24,826 nt of DNA from Mageeibacillus sp. UBA5770 (GCA_002418705.1 DIEQ01000094.1:1-24826), one strand, 5' to 3'; numbered from the stretch's first letter, positions 7,602 to 15,934 are shown. Numbers and translations: made by a program. The notes: a model not told the origin generated them from the letters alone.

Positions 7602-8873
7602 ATGAAAAAATCACTCATGATAACCGTATCCTCCGTTTTTATGGCCGCCCTGCTTCTATCGACGGCAGCCTGTACATCCGGGAACGGAACCACCAAAGAA
7701 ACTGTTTCTTATCAGGCAACGCTCACTGCCCAGACAATATCACCCTTCCCGGAAGCATTCGTCGCCGGTATGAACCAATATGGCTGGAAAGCAGCTTCAA
7801 ACCTCTACAGCGGAGAGAATCTTGCTATTTCACCGGCAAGCCTTGAGCTTGCGATATTGATGACCAGAACCGGTGCTCTCGGTGATACCGCAGAAGAAAT
7901 GAAGGATGCTCTGTCGATGTCATCGATGTCCGACGAAGAAATCCTTCTGGCCTGCAAACAACTCATGTGGCGTGCCAACACAAACGGTATGGAAGCCGCC
8001 AACTCAATCTGGATGCAGAAAGACTACACGTTCAGCGAAGATTTTATTAAGGCCTGCACGGACAAATTCATGGCAGATGCCTTTGCCGTCAATTTCCTGA
8101 CCGACGCAGCCGGTGCGACAGACTCCATCAACAAATGGGCAAGCGATAAGACACACGGCAAGATTCCCGAAATGAATCCCGAGCCGCTTCCAACCGACAC
8201 ACGCCTTGTACTCATCAACGCCCTCTATTTCCTGGGCGACTGGGAAGTTCCCTTCCTTGCCGAAACCAGTTACGATGATATCTTCCACGGATCCAAGTCC
8301 GAAGCCACAGTCCCCTTCATGCATGACAGTCGCGATATGCTCTATGCAGAGTCACCGACATACCAGATGATATCGATGCCCTTCAAGGGCAGCAAGGACG
8401 GGCAGGACAGCCCATACTCCATGGCATTCATTCTTCCCGACGACGGACAGGATGTTGCCGCTGTCATGGACAAACTGGCCACGGAAGGATTCTCTGCAGC
8501 AGCATCAGAACTCTCAATCGAGAAAGTCCAGCTTTCCCTGCCCAAATTTGAATTCACCTTTGATGCCTCAATGGTTAAAACCATGCAGGACCTTGGCATG
8601 AAGCTCGCTTTTGATGGTGAGAACGCCCGGTTCGACGGCATGACCGACTCTGATAACGACCTCTACATCACCGACATCCTCCACAAATGCTATATCCGGG
8701 TCGATGAAAAAGGTGCTGAAGCCGCTGCCGTAACCGAAGTTGTTGTTGGGGTTACCTCGATGCCGGTTGAAGAAGACCTCAAAATCTTCACAGCCGACCG
8801 TCCTTACCTGTTTGCCATCTATGATGAAACAGATAACTCTATACTGTTTTTAGGTGCTGTCGGACAATTGTAA
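7602..8873 (+). CDS. Serpin-family protease inhibitor, predicted surface lipoprotein
   Basis: This 423-residue serpin has a lipoprotein-type signal (MKKSLMITVSS, hydrophobic core, LSTAAC with Cys near residue 24), so it is likely anchored outside the membrane. Serpin landmarks occur in order: NLAISPASLELAILM, the sheet-A motif INALYFLGDWEVPF, MISMPFKG, the hinge EKGAEAAAVTEVVVG (369-383), and the C-terminal FTADRPYLFAIYD...LFLGAVG. Small residues at P12-P10 and Gly at P15 are those of inhibitory serpins, which trap serine or cysteine proteases by inserting the cleaved loop. With Gly371 as P15, P1-P1' would be Thr385-Ser386, which points to elastase- or subtilisin-like targets and not trypsin. 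It is monocistronic, with its own promoter and terminator. An upstream in-frame ATG (7578) lacks a ribosome binding site. Confidence 0.95.
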   Translation: MKKSLMITVSSVFMAALLLSTAACTSGNGTTKETVSYQATLTAQTISPFPEAFVAGMNQYGWKAASNLYSGENLAISPASLELAILMTRTGALGDTAEEMKDALSMSSMSDEEILLACKQLMWRANTNGMEAANSIWMQKDYTFSEDFIKACTDKFMADAFAVNFLTDAAGATDSINKWASDKTHGKIPEMNPEPLPTDTRLVLINALYFLGDWEVPFLAETSYDDIFHGSKSEATVPFMHDSRDMLYAESPTYQMISMPFKGSKDGQDSPYSMAFILPDDGQDVAAVMDKLATEGFSAAASELSIEKVQLSLPKFEFTFDASMVKTMQDLGMKLAFDGENARFDGMTDSDNDLYITDILHKCYIRVDEKGAEAAAVTEVVVGVTSMPVEEDLKIFTADRPYLFAIYDETDNSILFLGAVGQL

Positions 8874-8921
8874 CGCCATCCGGGAATCCGGAGGACGCAG
8901 AATTTGCAGAAAATTATTAAA

Positions 8922-8952
8922 GGCAGGAGTGCGTGTCAGAAGCACTCCTGCC
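8922..8952 (+). terminator. Intrinsic terminator after the serpin gene, possibly bidirectional
   Basis: GGCAGGAGTGC (8922-8932) pairs perfectly with GCACTCCTGCC (8942-8952) across a 9-base loop and is followed by AATTTTTC. On the minus strand the stem is followed by TTTAATAATTT, so it may also end the convergent phosphoesterase operon. Confidence 0.85.
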
Positions 8953-9050
8953 AATTTTTCTGCAGAAGATTCACCAATTCCTTCCATTTCAAGCGATAGC
9001 GTGGGTCCAGTGGACATGAGAGCGAAAGCGATATAATGGGTCTCTGGCTA

Positions 9051-9863
9051 TTACGATTTATGCAGCGTGACTACAATCAGTTCCGGACGATTGAATATAC
9101 GCACGGGTATAACGCTGTTGCCAAGACCCCGGCTGACTGCCATTGTTGTTCTTTCTTCTATATACATTCCGCTTGTATATTCCGGTAATAATCCCTGATC
9201 AGGCGAGTACGCCCCCAGCAGATATGGGACTCTGAATTGCCCGCCATGTGCATGACCGGAGAAAACGAGATCGACATCTCTTTTTGCATACTCCTCGAAA
9301 AGTTCAGGCCGGTGAGAAAGAAGAATAGAAAAGCCTTTGTCTTCAGCGTCAAAAATTGATTCTGAATCGGGCGATATGGTACAACAGTCGGCGAGGCCGA
9401 TGAGTGTGATCTCTTCCCCGTTGATTTGGATGGTCTCACGACTGTTTTCGAGAATCGTAACACCAACTTGAATCAGATCCCGGGCAAGAGTTCCATATTG
9501 ATCAGACCATACTTCGTGATTGCCGGTCACAAAATAGACCGGGGCGATGAGAACCGCACCTCGGACATAATCCATTGCTGTGTCTATATCGGTATGTCCG
9601 CTGTCAATCAGATCACCGGTAATGACAATCATATCAGGGGAAATCTTCTTCGTGAGCGATAGGAGTGCAGACTGATTGTCTCCGAATTGTTTGTTATGTA
9701 AATCAGAGACCTGGAGAATCACAGACCCGTCAAATGCATCGGGGATTTCAGAATTCGAATATTCCAGGCGTGTCACTACAATATCGTTGTTTTGCCAATA
9801 GCAAAAGACGAATATCAAGGCTATAACAGCCACAAAAGCGATGATCTTTTTAGGGGTCCTCAT
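9051..9863 (-). CDS. Membrane-anchored metallophosphoesterase (YkuE/YaeI-like)
   Basis: This 270-residue calcineurin-like phosphoesterase has an N-terminal anchor (residues 6-23) and its active domain outside the membrane. All metal-site motifs are visible: DLH (54-56), GDLIDSGH, GNHE, LLSHRPE and GHAHGGQ. Bacillus YkuE-type relatives act on membrane lipid headgroups or are of unknown substrate (family knowledge). The ATG overlaps the stop of the HAD phosphatase gene as ATGA, so two hydrolases of phosphate esters are coupled. The substrate here is unknown. Confidence 0.92.
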   Translation of the reverse strand: MRTPKKIIAFVAVIALIFVFCYWQNNDIVVTRLEYSNSEIPDAFDGSVILQVSDLHNKQFGDNQSALLSLTKKISPDMIVITGDLIDSGHTDIDTAMDYVRGAVLIAPVYFVTGNHEVWSDQYGTLARDLIQVGVTILENSRETIQINGEEITLIGLADCCTISPDSESIFDAEDKGFSILLSHRPELFEEYAKRDVDLVFSGHAHGGQFRVPYLLGAYSPDQGLLPEYTSGMYIEERTTMAVSRGLGNSVIPVRIFNRPELIVVTLHKS

Positions 9864-10693
9864 TCTATTCCGAGGAATTTGCGGAAAGCGACAGCAACGC
9901 CGTCGTCGTTGTTGGAGACGGTGACATAGGAGGCGACCTGCTTGGCACCCGGTGCAGCGTTGCCCATTGCGACGGAAAATCCCGCAGCGGCAAGCATTTC
10001 GATGTCGTTGTTGCCGTCCCCTATTGCCATCGACTGTTCCGGCGGGATGCCGAGGCCTGTACAGAGCTGCATAAGGGCAGCACCTTTATTAGCCGTCACG
10101 GAGTTGATTTCCATATTCCGCGAATCGGATGAGGTAACTGTGATTGAAGGGACCTCTGCAAATGTTTTCTGCAAAATGTCGTATTCTTCCGGCGTTACCC
10201 TGTTAATTGCTATTTTTTCGACATGTCTGTCAGCTTTTTCAAAATAGGACGGCAGGTGATTTACAAATCGTATCCTCTCGGCCAGCCAGGAATAATTCAT
10301 CCCTCCTGCTCCGAAATAGCTGACGATTTCCTTCATATAGCGTTCATCGCCAAAGGAGACACCTTCGCTGTATGCCTGAAATACGATGTTGTGTGAGTAT
10401 AGAACATCAAAAACTTCCTTTGCGACACTGAGGGGAATCAGGTCGGAAAAAATTTCCTCATCGTTTTCAAGATCCATTACACTTGCGCCATTAGACACAA
10501 TGGCAAATCGGATCCCCGGGATTGCCCTGATTTCGTCCGGAATCTCCGACAAAGTCCGGCCGGTGGTCGGAACCACATGGTAACCTGCCGATATGGCAAG
10601 TTCGATGGCTCTTTTTGTCGCCTCCGACAGCCACCCGCCTTCCTGAAGAACCGTTCCATCCAGATCCAGTGCGATAATTTTGCAGTCAATCAT
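9860..10693 (-). CDS. Cof-type HAD-superfamily phosphatase
   Basis: This 277-residue cytoplasmic hydrolase has the HAD nucleophile motif LDLDGT (residues 9-14, with Asp10 and Asp12), the threonine motif VVPTTGRT (about 35-42), a C2b cap domain in the middle, Lys in VTANKGAA, and the acidic motif AIGDGNNDIEML. This is the Cof/YidA layout, whose members dephosphorylate sugar phosphates, FMN or similar small molecules. It starts 2 bases after the stop of the aldo/keto reductase gene, whose last codons carry its ribosome binding site (AAGGA). It ends in a 4-base overlap with the phosphoesterase gene. Confidence 0.93.
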   Translation of the reverse strand: MIDCKIIALDLDGTVLQEGGWLSEATKRAIELAISAGYHVVPTTGRTLSEIPDEIRAIPGIRFAIVSNGASVMDLENDEEIFSDLIPLSVAKEVFDVLYSHNIVFQAYSEGVSFGDERYMKEIVSYFGAGGMNYSWLAERIRFVNHLPSYFEKADRHVEKIAINRVTPEEYDILQKTFAEVPSITVTSSDSRNMEINSVTANKGAALMQLCTGLGIPPEQSMAIGDGNNDIEMLAAAGFSVAMGNAAPGAKQVASYVTVSNNDDGVAVAFRKFLGIE

Positions 10694-10695
10694 TC

Positions 10696-11697
10696 CTAAT
10701 CCATCCTTCTGTCGTTACTGTTTAGTATCATTTCTATTCTGTCGTTTTCTTCTTGTGTGAAGGTGAGGTTATCGACTGTCCTGCAGTTCTCAGCGATCTG
10801 TGACATCCGGCTCGCGCCGATGATAACGGAAGTAGCGCTCTGCAGAACCCATGCAAGCGCCATCTGTGCGAGCACCTGCCCCCGCTCATGGGACAGCCTG
10901 TTCAGTTCCTGTACTTTATGCATCGTCTCAGGGGTTATGCTGGATTCAGCAAATTGACCCCGCCTGCTTTTAGCACGGGAATCTTCGGGAATGCCGTGAA
11001 GGTATCGATCTGACAGCAAGCCCTGCGCCAGAGGAGAAAAAGCGATCGACCCGACGCCGTGCTGCCCGAGAACATCATAAACAGGCTCATTAGCACGGCC
11101 AAGCATGCTGTGTGATAACTGGTGGATCAGAAGATGCACTCCCATACCATCCAGAATACCGATCATTTGCGAGGTCTGCTCCGCTGTATAATTTGAAATT
11201 CCAACATAAAGAGCTTTGCCCTGTCGAACAACCTGTGCGAGAGCCTCCGCCGTCTCTTCCATCGGGGTCTGAGGATCCGGGCGGTGATGATAAAAAATAT
11301 CCACGTAATCCAGATTCATGCTTTTAAGGCTTCGCTCAAGTGATGAGACGATGTATTTTTTCGAGCCCCAGTCACCATAAGGCCCCGGAAGCATACAGTA
11401 TCCGGCTTTTGTTGATACAAGAAGTTCATCGCGGTAAGGCCTCAGATCCGATGCGAGCACTTTTCCGAAGGTCTCCTCTGCAGCGCCTGCAGGAGGCCCG
11501 TAATTATTTGCAAGGTCAAAATGTGTGATCCCAAGATTAAAGGCACCCAACAACATCTCACGTGCGTTTGTTATTGAACATGCGTCTCCGAAATTACGCC
11601 ACATTCCGAGCGAAATCGCCGGAATCTTCAAACCACTTCTGCCGCAGCGTCTGTAACTCATCATGCCATATCGTTCAGCGTCAGCCTGATATTCCAT
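10696..11697 (-). CDS. Aldo/keto reductase, YghZ-like (copy 1)
   Basis: This 333-residue NADPH-dependent reductase has a TIM-barrel fold. The tetrad is visible: Asp61 and Tyr66 (HFDLANNYGP), Lys97 (VSTKAGY) and His137 or 138 (FYHHRPDP). The C-terminal cofactor site reads SVIIGASRMSQIAEN. In sequence it sits nearest the YghZ (glyceraldehyde-3-phosphate/methylglyoxal reductase) group, with NYGPPAGAAEETFG. I start at ATG 11697 because the aligned paralogue begins at the same MEY; a TTG two codons earlier is also spaced well from AAAGG. It is a tandem copy of the next gene and continues into the HAD gene. Confidence 0.93.
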   Translation of the reverse strand: MEYQADAERYGMMSYRRCGRSGLKIPAISLGMWRNFGDACSITNAREMLLGAFNLGITHFDLANNYGPPAGAAEETFGKVLASDLRPYRDELLVSTKAGYCMLPGPYGDWGSKKYIVSSLERSLKSMNLDYVDIFYHHRPDPQTPMEETAEALAQVVRQGKALYVGISNYTAEQTSQMIGILDGMGVHLLIHQLSHSMLGRANEPVYDVLGQHGVGSIAFSPLAQGLLSDRYLHGIPEDSRAKSRRGQFAESSITPETMHKVQELNRLSHERGQVLAQMALAWVLQSATSVIIGASRMSQIAENCRTVDNLTFTQEENDRIEMILNSNDRRMD

Positions 11698-11748
11698 TAT
11701 CAATATCCTTTTCTTTGTCTTTATGAATTATTGCCCTGCACAAATGCG

Positions 11749-12732
11749 TCAGGACATCAAAATCAATTCGATTTTTCCGAGTTCTTCTTCTGAGAACTGC
11801 ATATTATCTGTTGTTTTGCAGTTCTCCGCAATCTGCGACAGGCGGCTTGCGCCGATTATAACAGATGTTGCGCGCTGGAGTACCCAGGCTAGTGCCATCT
11901 GTGACAATGTCTGTCCCCGCTCCTGTGCCAGATTGTTAAGTTCTGTGACCTTCCGCATCTTTTCTGGAGTAATACTTGCTGCCGACAGGAAAACGCTCTT
12001 GCCGCCTGCCCTTGAGTCCTCCGGAATACCATACAGGTACCGGTCGGTCAGAAGTCCCTGTGCGAGCGGTGAAAACGCAATCGATCCGACCCCGTTTTTG
12101 TCGAGCACATCATAGACCGGTTCATTCTGGCGGCCCAGCATATTGTGGGAAAGCTGATGAATCAGAAGATGCATGCCCTGTCTGTCCAGCAGCTCAATCA
12201 TTTTTGTTGTCTGCTCCGGGTTATAGTTGGATATGCCGATATATAGTGCCTTGCCCTGTCGGACAATCTGCGCGAGGGCATCGGCTGTCTCTTCCATCGG
12301 GGTCTCAGGGTCCGGACGGTGATGATAAAAAATATCAACATAATCAAGCTTCATACGGCGAAGACTCTGGTCAAGTGAAGATATGAGATTCTTTCTTGAA
12401 CCCCATTCACCATAGGGTCCGGGCCACATATAGTAGCCGGCCTTTGTCGAGACAACAAGCTCATCACGGTATCCCCGGAGTTCTTCGGAAATGACTTTCC
12501 CGAAAGCTTCTTCTGCGGAACCCGCTGAAGGTCCATAATTATTAGCCAGGTCAAAGTGAGAGATCCCTAAGTCAAAAGCACCGAGCATCATCTCCCTTGC
12601 CGTTGAGAAAGAACTCTGGTCGCCGAAATTGTGCCACATACCAAGGGAAACGGCAGGAAGCTTGATTCCGCTTTTCCCGCAGCGACTGTAAATCATCTTG
12701 TTATAACGGTCAGAATCTGCAATGTATTCCAT
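11749..12732 (-). CDS. Aldo/keto reductase, YghZ-like (copy 2)
   Basis: This paralogue has 327 residues and the same motifs: HFDLANNYGPSAG, VSTKAGYY, FYHHRPDPETP and SVIIGASRLSQIAEN. By eye about two thirds to three quarters of residues match copy 1 with no large gaps, so the pair arose by tandem duplication. Copy 1 has a few extra C-terminal residues. AAGGAGAAATCTT precedes ATG 12732. The intervening gap is 51 bases with no terminator seen, so copy 2 probably heads the operon AKR-AKR-HAD-phosphoesterase. A role in aldehyde or methylglyoxal detoxification is family-level inference. Confidence 0.93.
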   Translation of the reverse strand: MEYIADSDRYNKMIYSRCGKSGIKLPAVSLGMWHNFGDQSSFSTAREMMLGAFDLGISHFDLANNYGPSAGSAEEAFGKVISEELRGYRDELVVSTKAGYYMWPGPYGEWGSRKNLISSLDQSLRRMKLDYVDIFYHHRPDPETPMEETADALAQIVRQGKALYIGISNYNPEQTTKMIELLDRQGMHLLIHQLSHNMLGRQNEPVYDVLDKNGVGSIAFSPLAQGLLTDRYLYGIPEDSRAGGKSVFLSAASITPEKMRKVTELNNLAQERGQTLSQMALAWVLQRATSVIIGASRLSQIAENCKTTDNMQFSEEELGKIELILMS

Positions 12733-12805
12733 AAGATTTCTCCTTTTCAAAAACATTCATCGTTGGATTACGACAGTTCCGCAGGCATCGTAAGGCTGTA
12801 CATCT

Positions 12806-12811
12806 ATTATA
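12806..12811 (-). promoter_or_regulatory. Candidate -10 box for the aldo/keto reductase operon
   Basis: On the minus strand TATAAT lies 74 bases upstream of the copy 2 start. A TTGACA directly abuts it and is too close to be its -35, and the proper -35 distance has only a weak match. Confidence 0.35.
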
Positions 12812-12843
12812 TGTCAAATTTTCTCTATTTATCCAAAAACATA

Positions 12844-13938
12844 TTACGCATGCTCAACCCGATTTTTACCGAGATGCTTGCTCTTATACATCAGGACATC
12901 TGCATCGCGTACCATTGTTTCAAATGTTGCTTTGCTGTCCATTGACACAACACCAAAACTACAGGTAATTTCATCCTTCTCCGCCACCGGCTGCCGCATG
13001 ATAGAGTCACGCATCGATTCGGAAAGAGCCACAGCCTTCTGCAAATCCGAGTCCGGAAGAAGCAGGACAAATTCGTCACCGCCCCATCGCGCGACAATAT
13101 CGGACTCCTGAAGATGACCATTGATACGATTTACGATTTCAGACAATACCCGGTCCCCGAAAAGGTGGCCATGCCTGTCATTTATTTTCTTTAAATCATC
13201 AACATCCACGAATACAAGCGACAGCGGAATACCCTGCCTGCGGCAGAATACCATCCATCTTTCGGCTTCCTCTTCAAGCTTAAAGCGGGTGGTTGCCTGT
13301 GTAAGATGATCTGTGGAACTCATTCTCTGGAGTTCCTGTCTTGCGGCAAACTCGCTTCGCTGAGATTTCTGCGTATTCCATGCAAAATAGGTGCATAGAA
13401 CAGATGTAATCATAATATAGACTGTTCCTGCTGCGAAATACATCGGGCTCAGATCTCTAAGGCGCAGCCAGGCGCACATCAAAAACAAGAATCCTGATCC
13501 GGCAACAATGGCTATCATATTCACAATCAAGTTCGGAAGCAGAAATATCCCCAGAATCAGGGTTATCATGCCCAGCGTCTGAATCATAAAATCCGGTGTG
13601 GGGTACTGCCAGAATACAAACAGGAAAATAGCTACACCTGCAATTTCCAGTATCGTAATTGCAGCAGCATATTCTCCGAAACTTTTCAAAGTCCTGAGTC
13701 TGAACATCAAAAACACGAGAAGAACAGTATATATAACACGAATACCAAGAATCGTGTAACGGGCATACGGATCTTTGATATTGGCGCAGTCAGCCAGAAG
13801 CATAAAGAGATTAAAAACAGCCGGCAGTGCAATAATCAGCGGGCCGCTTTCAACTACATGTTTCAGTCTGTAGTCTGAGAATTCATCTCTGCCGGAACTT
13901 ATCATTACGGAACTTTCAGTCAGTTCTGTATTTGCCAT
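12844..13938 (-). CDS. Membrane GGDEF-domain protein (predicted diguanylate cyclase)
   Basis: This 364-residue protein is predicted to make cyclic di-GMP. The N-terminal half has about six membrane segments (residues 30-190). A short helical linker follows (WNTQKSQRSEFAARQELQRM), then a GGDEF domain from about 205 with DHLTQATTRFKLEEE, VDDLKKINDRHGHLFGDRVL and ARWGGDEFVLLLPDS. The active-site GGDEF and the substrate-binding residues are intact. At the inhibitory I-site the usual RxxD reads QESD, so product feedback may be weak. AGGTAGGAATAAAA precedes the ATG. It lies upstream of the reductase operon and is probably a separate unit. No EAL domain is in this window. Confidence 0.93.
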   Translation of the reverse strand: MANTELTESSVMISSGRDEFSDYRLKHVVESGPLIIALPAVFNLFMLLADCANIKDPYARYTILGIRVIYTVLLVFLMFRLRTLKSFGEYAAAITILEIAGVAIFLFVFWQYPTPDFMIQTLGMITLILGIFLLPNLIVNMIAIVAGSGFLFLMCAWLRLRDLSPMYFAAGTVYIMITSVLCTYFAWNTQKSQRSEFAARQELQRMSSTDHLTQATTRFKLEEEAERWMVFCRRQGIPLSLVFVDVDDLKKINDRHGHLFGDRVLSEIVNRINGHLQESDIVARWGGDEFVLLLPDSDLQKAVALSESMRDSIMRQPVAEKDEITCSFGVVSMDSKATFETMVRDADVLMYKSKHLGKNRVEHA

Positions 13939-14016
13939 TTTTATTCCTACCTGCAGGTTGTGCTTTATTGACTATATAATAGCAGATTTTCTCAGTTCTT
14001 CTACATTTCATGCCAT

Positions 14017-14051
14017 AAAAATTACCGTCTGAAAGAAATCCAGACGGTAAT
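14017..14051 (-). terminator. Intrinsic terminator of the padR operon
   Basis: ATTACCGTCTG (14021-14031) pairs perfectly with CAGACGGTAAT (14041-14051) across 9 bases. On the minus strand the stem is followed by TTTTTATGG. It lies about 60 bases after the stop of the HAAS-domain gene. Confidence 0.85.
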
Positions 14052-14108
14052 CATGTGAATGTGTATATTCGTTCGGATGGCAGAGCACGAATAATCAAAC
14101 CGTTCAGA

Positions 14109-15101
14109 TCAGTCGTCAGCCTTACGTCCATACAACAAAGTCTTGACAATACAGGACAGAGTATCAGCTGCCGCACCAAAAGATACGATCCAGAGGATCA
14201 CATTATTCAGTACTGACTCCCAGTTTGCTTCGAGTCCTCTTACTTTTGCAACGTCAGCAATAGCCTTGAGCTGTTCCGGAAAATTCGAATTCCAGATCCC
14301 GAAATTCCTGATTATGTAAAAGACCAGGACCAGATTGACGGCATTGCATAAAATCGTAACGATCATCAGGCGGATCGTATATCTGCCTTCAATTAATCTG
14401 AAGATATCTTTTACGACCGACGTGGCGAAACTAAGTACGAATAGCCCCATAAGAGAGCGGATTACATTTACATCGAAAATCGGGATAAATCCCTTATCGC
14501 CATACCAGAAACCGAAAAATTGGGGAGCAAATACAAAAAGACATATGAAGATCCCCGAAAATACCAGGCCGACAATAGGATCTGCCCGATGGATTCTTGC
14601 TTTTTTGACAGGTACAGGGGGAAGTTCAATTTTACCGTCGTAAAGCTCATCCAAACTGACTCCCTTCCATTCAATAAACCCGAAAATCAGGGTCACAGTC
14701 GAAAACACCATGAAGGCCGTACCTGTTATGCTGCCTAATTGTTCCCAGGCGAAGCTGCCGGAGATGATTGAAATGAGATTAGTAATCAGCACAATACCGA
14801 CAGCGATGGGAATGGCAATTTTCAGAACGTTCACATAAATAGGATACAGCGCAGGACCTATCAGGTATTTCTTGGAGTCATTGTATTTTGCGGCAAGCAG
14901 GGCCGGTCTGCCAAGTTCAGCAAATACAGCTTCAATGTCTTCCTTCACCGCTGCTCTGCCCCGGCACTTCGACTCCAGCATATCTTCGACAACAGAACGG
15001 ATTTCTTTCTCAATGTCCTCTTTATTCTTCCCGACAAGATATCTGGATACCTGGTACACATAACGGTTAATCTGATCCTGAACATATTGCTGGTTATCCA
15101 T
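14109..15101 (-). CDS. HAAS-domain (permease-prefix/DUF1700-like) multi-pass membrane protein
   Basis: This 330-residue protein has an N-terminal cytoplasmic helical domain of about 85 residues (INRYVYQVSRYLVGKNKEDIEKEI, then AVFAELGRPALLAAKYNDSK), the HAAS-type pattern that commonly accompanies PadR regulators. About six or seven hydrophobic helices follow, between roughly 95 and 320. The ATG at 15101 has GGAGGG 8-9 bases upstream and overlaps the PadR stop by 8 bases; an in-frame GTG at 15110 is the alternative. Such pairs are thought to sense or modulate membrane state, but the molecular role is unknown. Confidence 0.85.
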   Translation of the reverse strand: MDNQQYVQDQINRYVYQVSRYLVGKNKEDIEKEIRSVVEDMLESKCRGRAAVKEDIEAVFAELGRPALLAAKYNDSKKYLIGPALYPIYVNVLKIAIPIAVGIVLITNLISIISGSFAWEQLGSITGTAFMVFSTVTLIFGFIEWKGVSLDELYDGKIELPPVPVKKARIHRADPIVGLVFSGIFICLFVFAPQFFGFWYGDKGFIPIFDVNVIRSLMGLFVLSFATSVVKDIFRLIEGRYTIRLMIVTILCNAVNLVLVFYIIRNFGIWNSNFPEQLKAIADVAKVRGLEANWESVLNNVILWIVSFGAAADTLSCIVKTLLYGRKADD

Positions 15102-15444
15102 TTTGCTCACCCTCCATAAGCAGTGTGTTAACTCTCCCGACCATTTCAGACCATTGAATCTTCATTTCTTCATATACACGGTTGCCCAATGCGTTCCTCA
15201 TATAATACTTACGGGGTTTATTCGAAGCGGTTTCCCACTCACTGAATACGAGTCCCTGCTTTTCGAGTCTTCGAAGAAGCGGGTAAAGCGTATTGGCCTC
15301 GATATCAATCCCTTTATCCGCCAGGTCCTGCACAAGGGAATATCCATAAACAGGCTGCGATAATTGACTCAATACACTTAGTACTATTGTTCCTCTCTTT
15401 AACTCAGGAACCAGATTGGACAGGATATCTTCCATTTCATCCAT
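15094..15444 (-). CDS. PadR-family transcriptional regulator
   Basis: This 116-residue protein has a PadR winged helix: LKRGTIVLSVLSQLSQPVYG, then SLVQDLADKGIDIEANTLYP, then LLRRLEKQGLVFSEWE and the wing RKYYM. A short C-terminal helix follows, making this the small PadR-s2 type. I chose ATG 15444, where AAAGGTGG lies about 8 bases upstream; the ATG at 15468 falls in the promoter and has no site. It is the first gene of a two-gene operon with the HAAS-domain protein and probably represses itself through the palindrome at 15471-15489. Confidence 0.93.
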   Translation of the reverse strand: MDEMEDILSNLVPELKRGTIVLSVLSQLSQPVYGYSLVQDLADKGIDIEANTLYPLLRRLEKQGLVFSEWETASNKPRKYYMRNALGNRVYEEMKIQWSEMVGRVNTLLMEGEQNG

Positions 15445-15466
15445 ACGAGCACCCACCTTTATTTTC

Positions 15467-15496
15467 ATTATAGTGTGTCACACACACTATTGTCAA
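15467..15496 (-). promoter_or_regulatory. padR promoter with palindromic operator between -35 and -10
   Basis: On the minus strand, TTGACA (15496-15491) and TATAAT (15472-15467) are both perfect consensus boxes, 18 bases apart. The spacer is nearly filled by the perfect inverted repeat TAGTGTGT-CAC-ACACACTA (15471-15489), which also covers part of the -10. A protein bound there would block RNA polymerase, so this is a textbook layout for autorepression by the PadR protein. The expected start point near 15460 leaves a short leader carrying the ribosome binding site. Confidence 0.85.
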
Positions 15497-15559
15497 TATC
15501 ATTGTGTCGGAAACGAAACAATATCGCCGGTTACGGAAACTAGTTTTGTAAAAACAAAA

Positions 15560-15589
15560 GCCTGCTCCCCTTTATTCAGGTGAGCAGGC
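15560..15589 (-). terminator. Terminator downstream of the small membrane protein gene
   Basis: GCCTGCTC (15560-15567) pairs with GAGCAGGC (15582-15589). On the minus strand the stem is followed by TTTTGTTTTTAC, a good U-tract. The gene at 15677-15907 on the same strand is its likely source. Confidence 0.75.
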
Positions 15590-15676
15590 CTTTGTCTCTA
15601 TAATTATCCATTGTTTACTCTGAAATCAGCATAGTTTTAATGAACGAAACAAAAGAACTTAGAATGCTCTGTCAGC

Positions 15677-15907
15677 TTACGATGCGCGTCTCGTGTATAC
15701 ATTCTCATCCGAAGCAGGTTGCCGGTACAGCTGCGCAACGGGAGCCGCGTACTCAGTGTGAGGCGCCCGCATTGACTGCTTAACCCGCGTGTCGGCATAC
15801 CTGTATTCGACACTGTCATCCGTTCTCAAGTCCTTCACAATAGCCTCGAAAAACCAAAGTAAAAACACACATATTCCTAACACAAGTAAAATCGCTATCG
15901 CACCCAT
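15677..15907 (-). CDS. Small single-pass membrane protein, unknown function, possibly SOS-controlled
   Basis: This 76-residue protein was not recognised by family. It starts MGAIAILLVLGICVF, one membrane helix (about residues 2-23), followed by FEAIVKDLRTDD and a 50-residue polar tail rich in Tyr, Arg and Ala, predicted disordered and cytoplasmic or external. GGAGG lies 7 bases before ATG 15907, better than the ATG at 15913 (1 base). It has its own terminator (15560-15589) and a candidate -10. Three GAACNNNNGTTT sites upstream suggest LexA control. Small LexA-regulated single-helix proteins in other bacteria (SidA and YneA types) stop cell division during DNA damage. That comparison rests on layout, since no sequence similarity was seen. 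Confidence 0.65.
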   Translation of the reverse strand: MGAIAILLVLGICVFLLWFFEAIVKDLRTDDSVEYRYADTRVKQSMRAPHTEYAAPVAQLYRQPASDENVYTRRAS

Positions 15908-15934
15908 ATCCATGCCTCCGCAAAAAAATCCCCA

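Noticed and set aside
12806..12817. TTGACA directly followed by TATAAT upstream of the reductase operon
   Set aside because: With no spacer the two boxes cannot act together as one sigma-70 type promoter; only the TATAAT was kept as a weak candidate.
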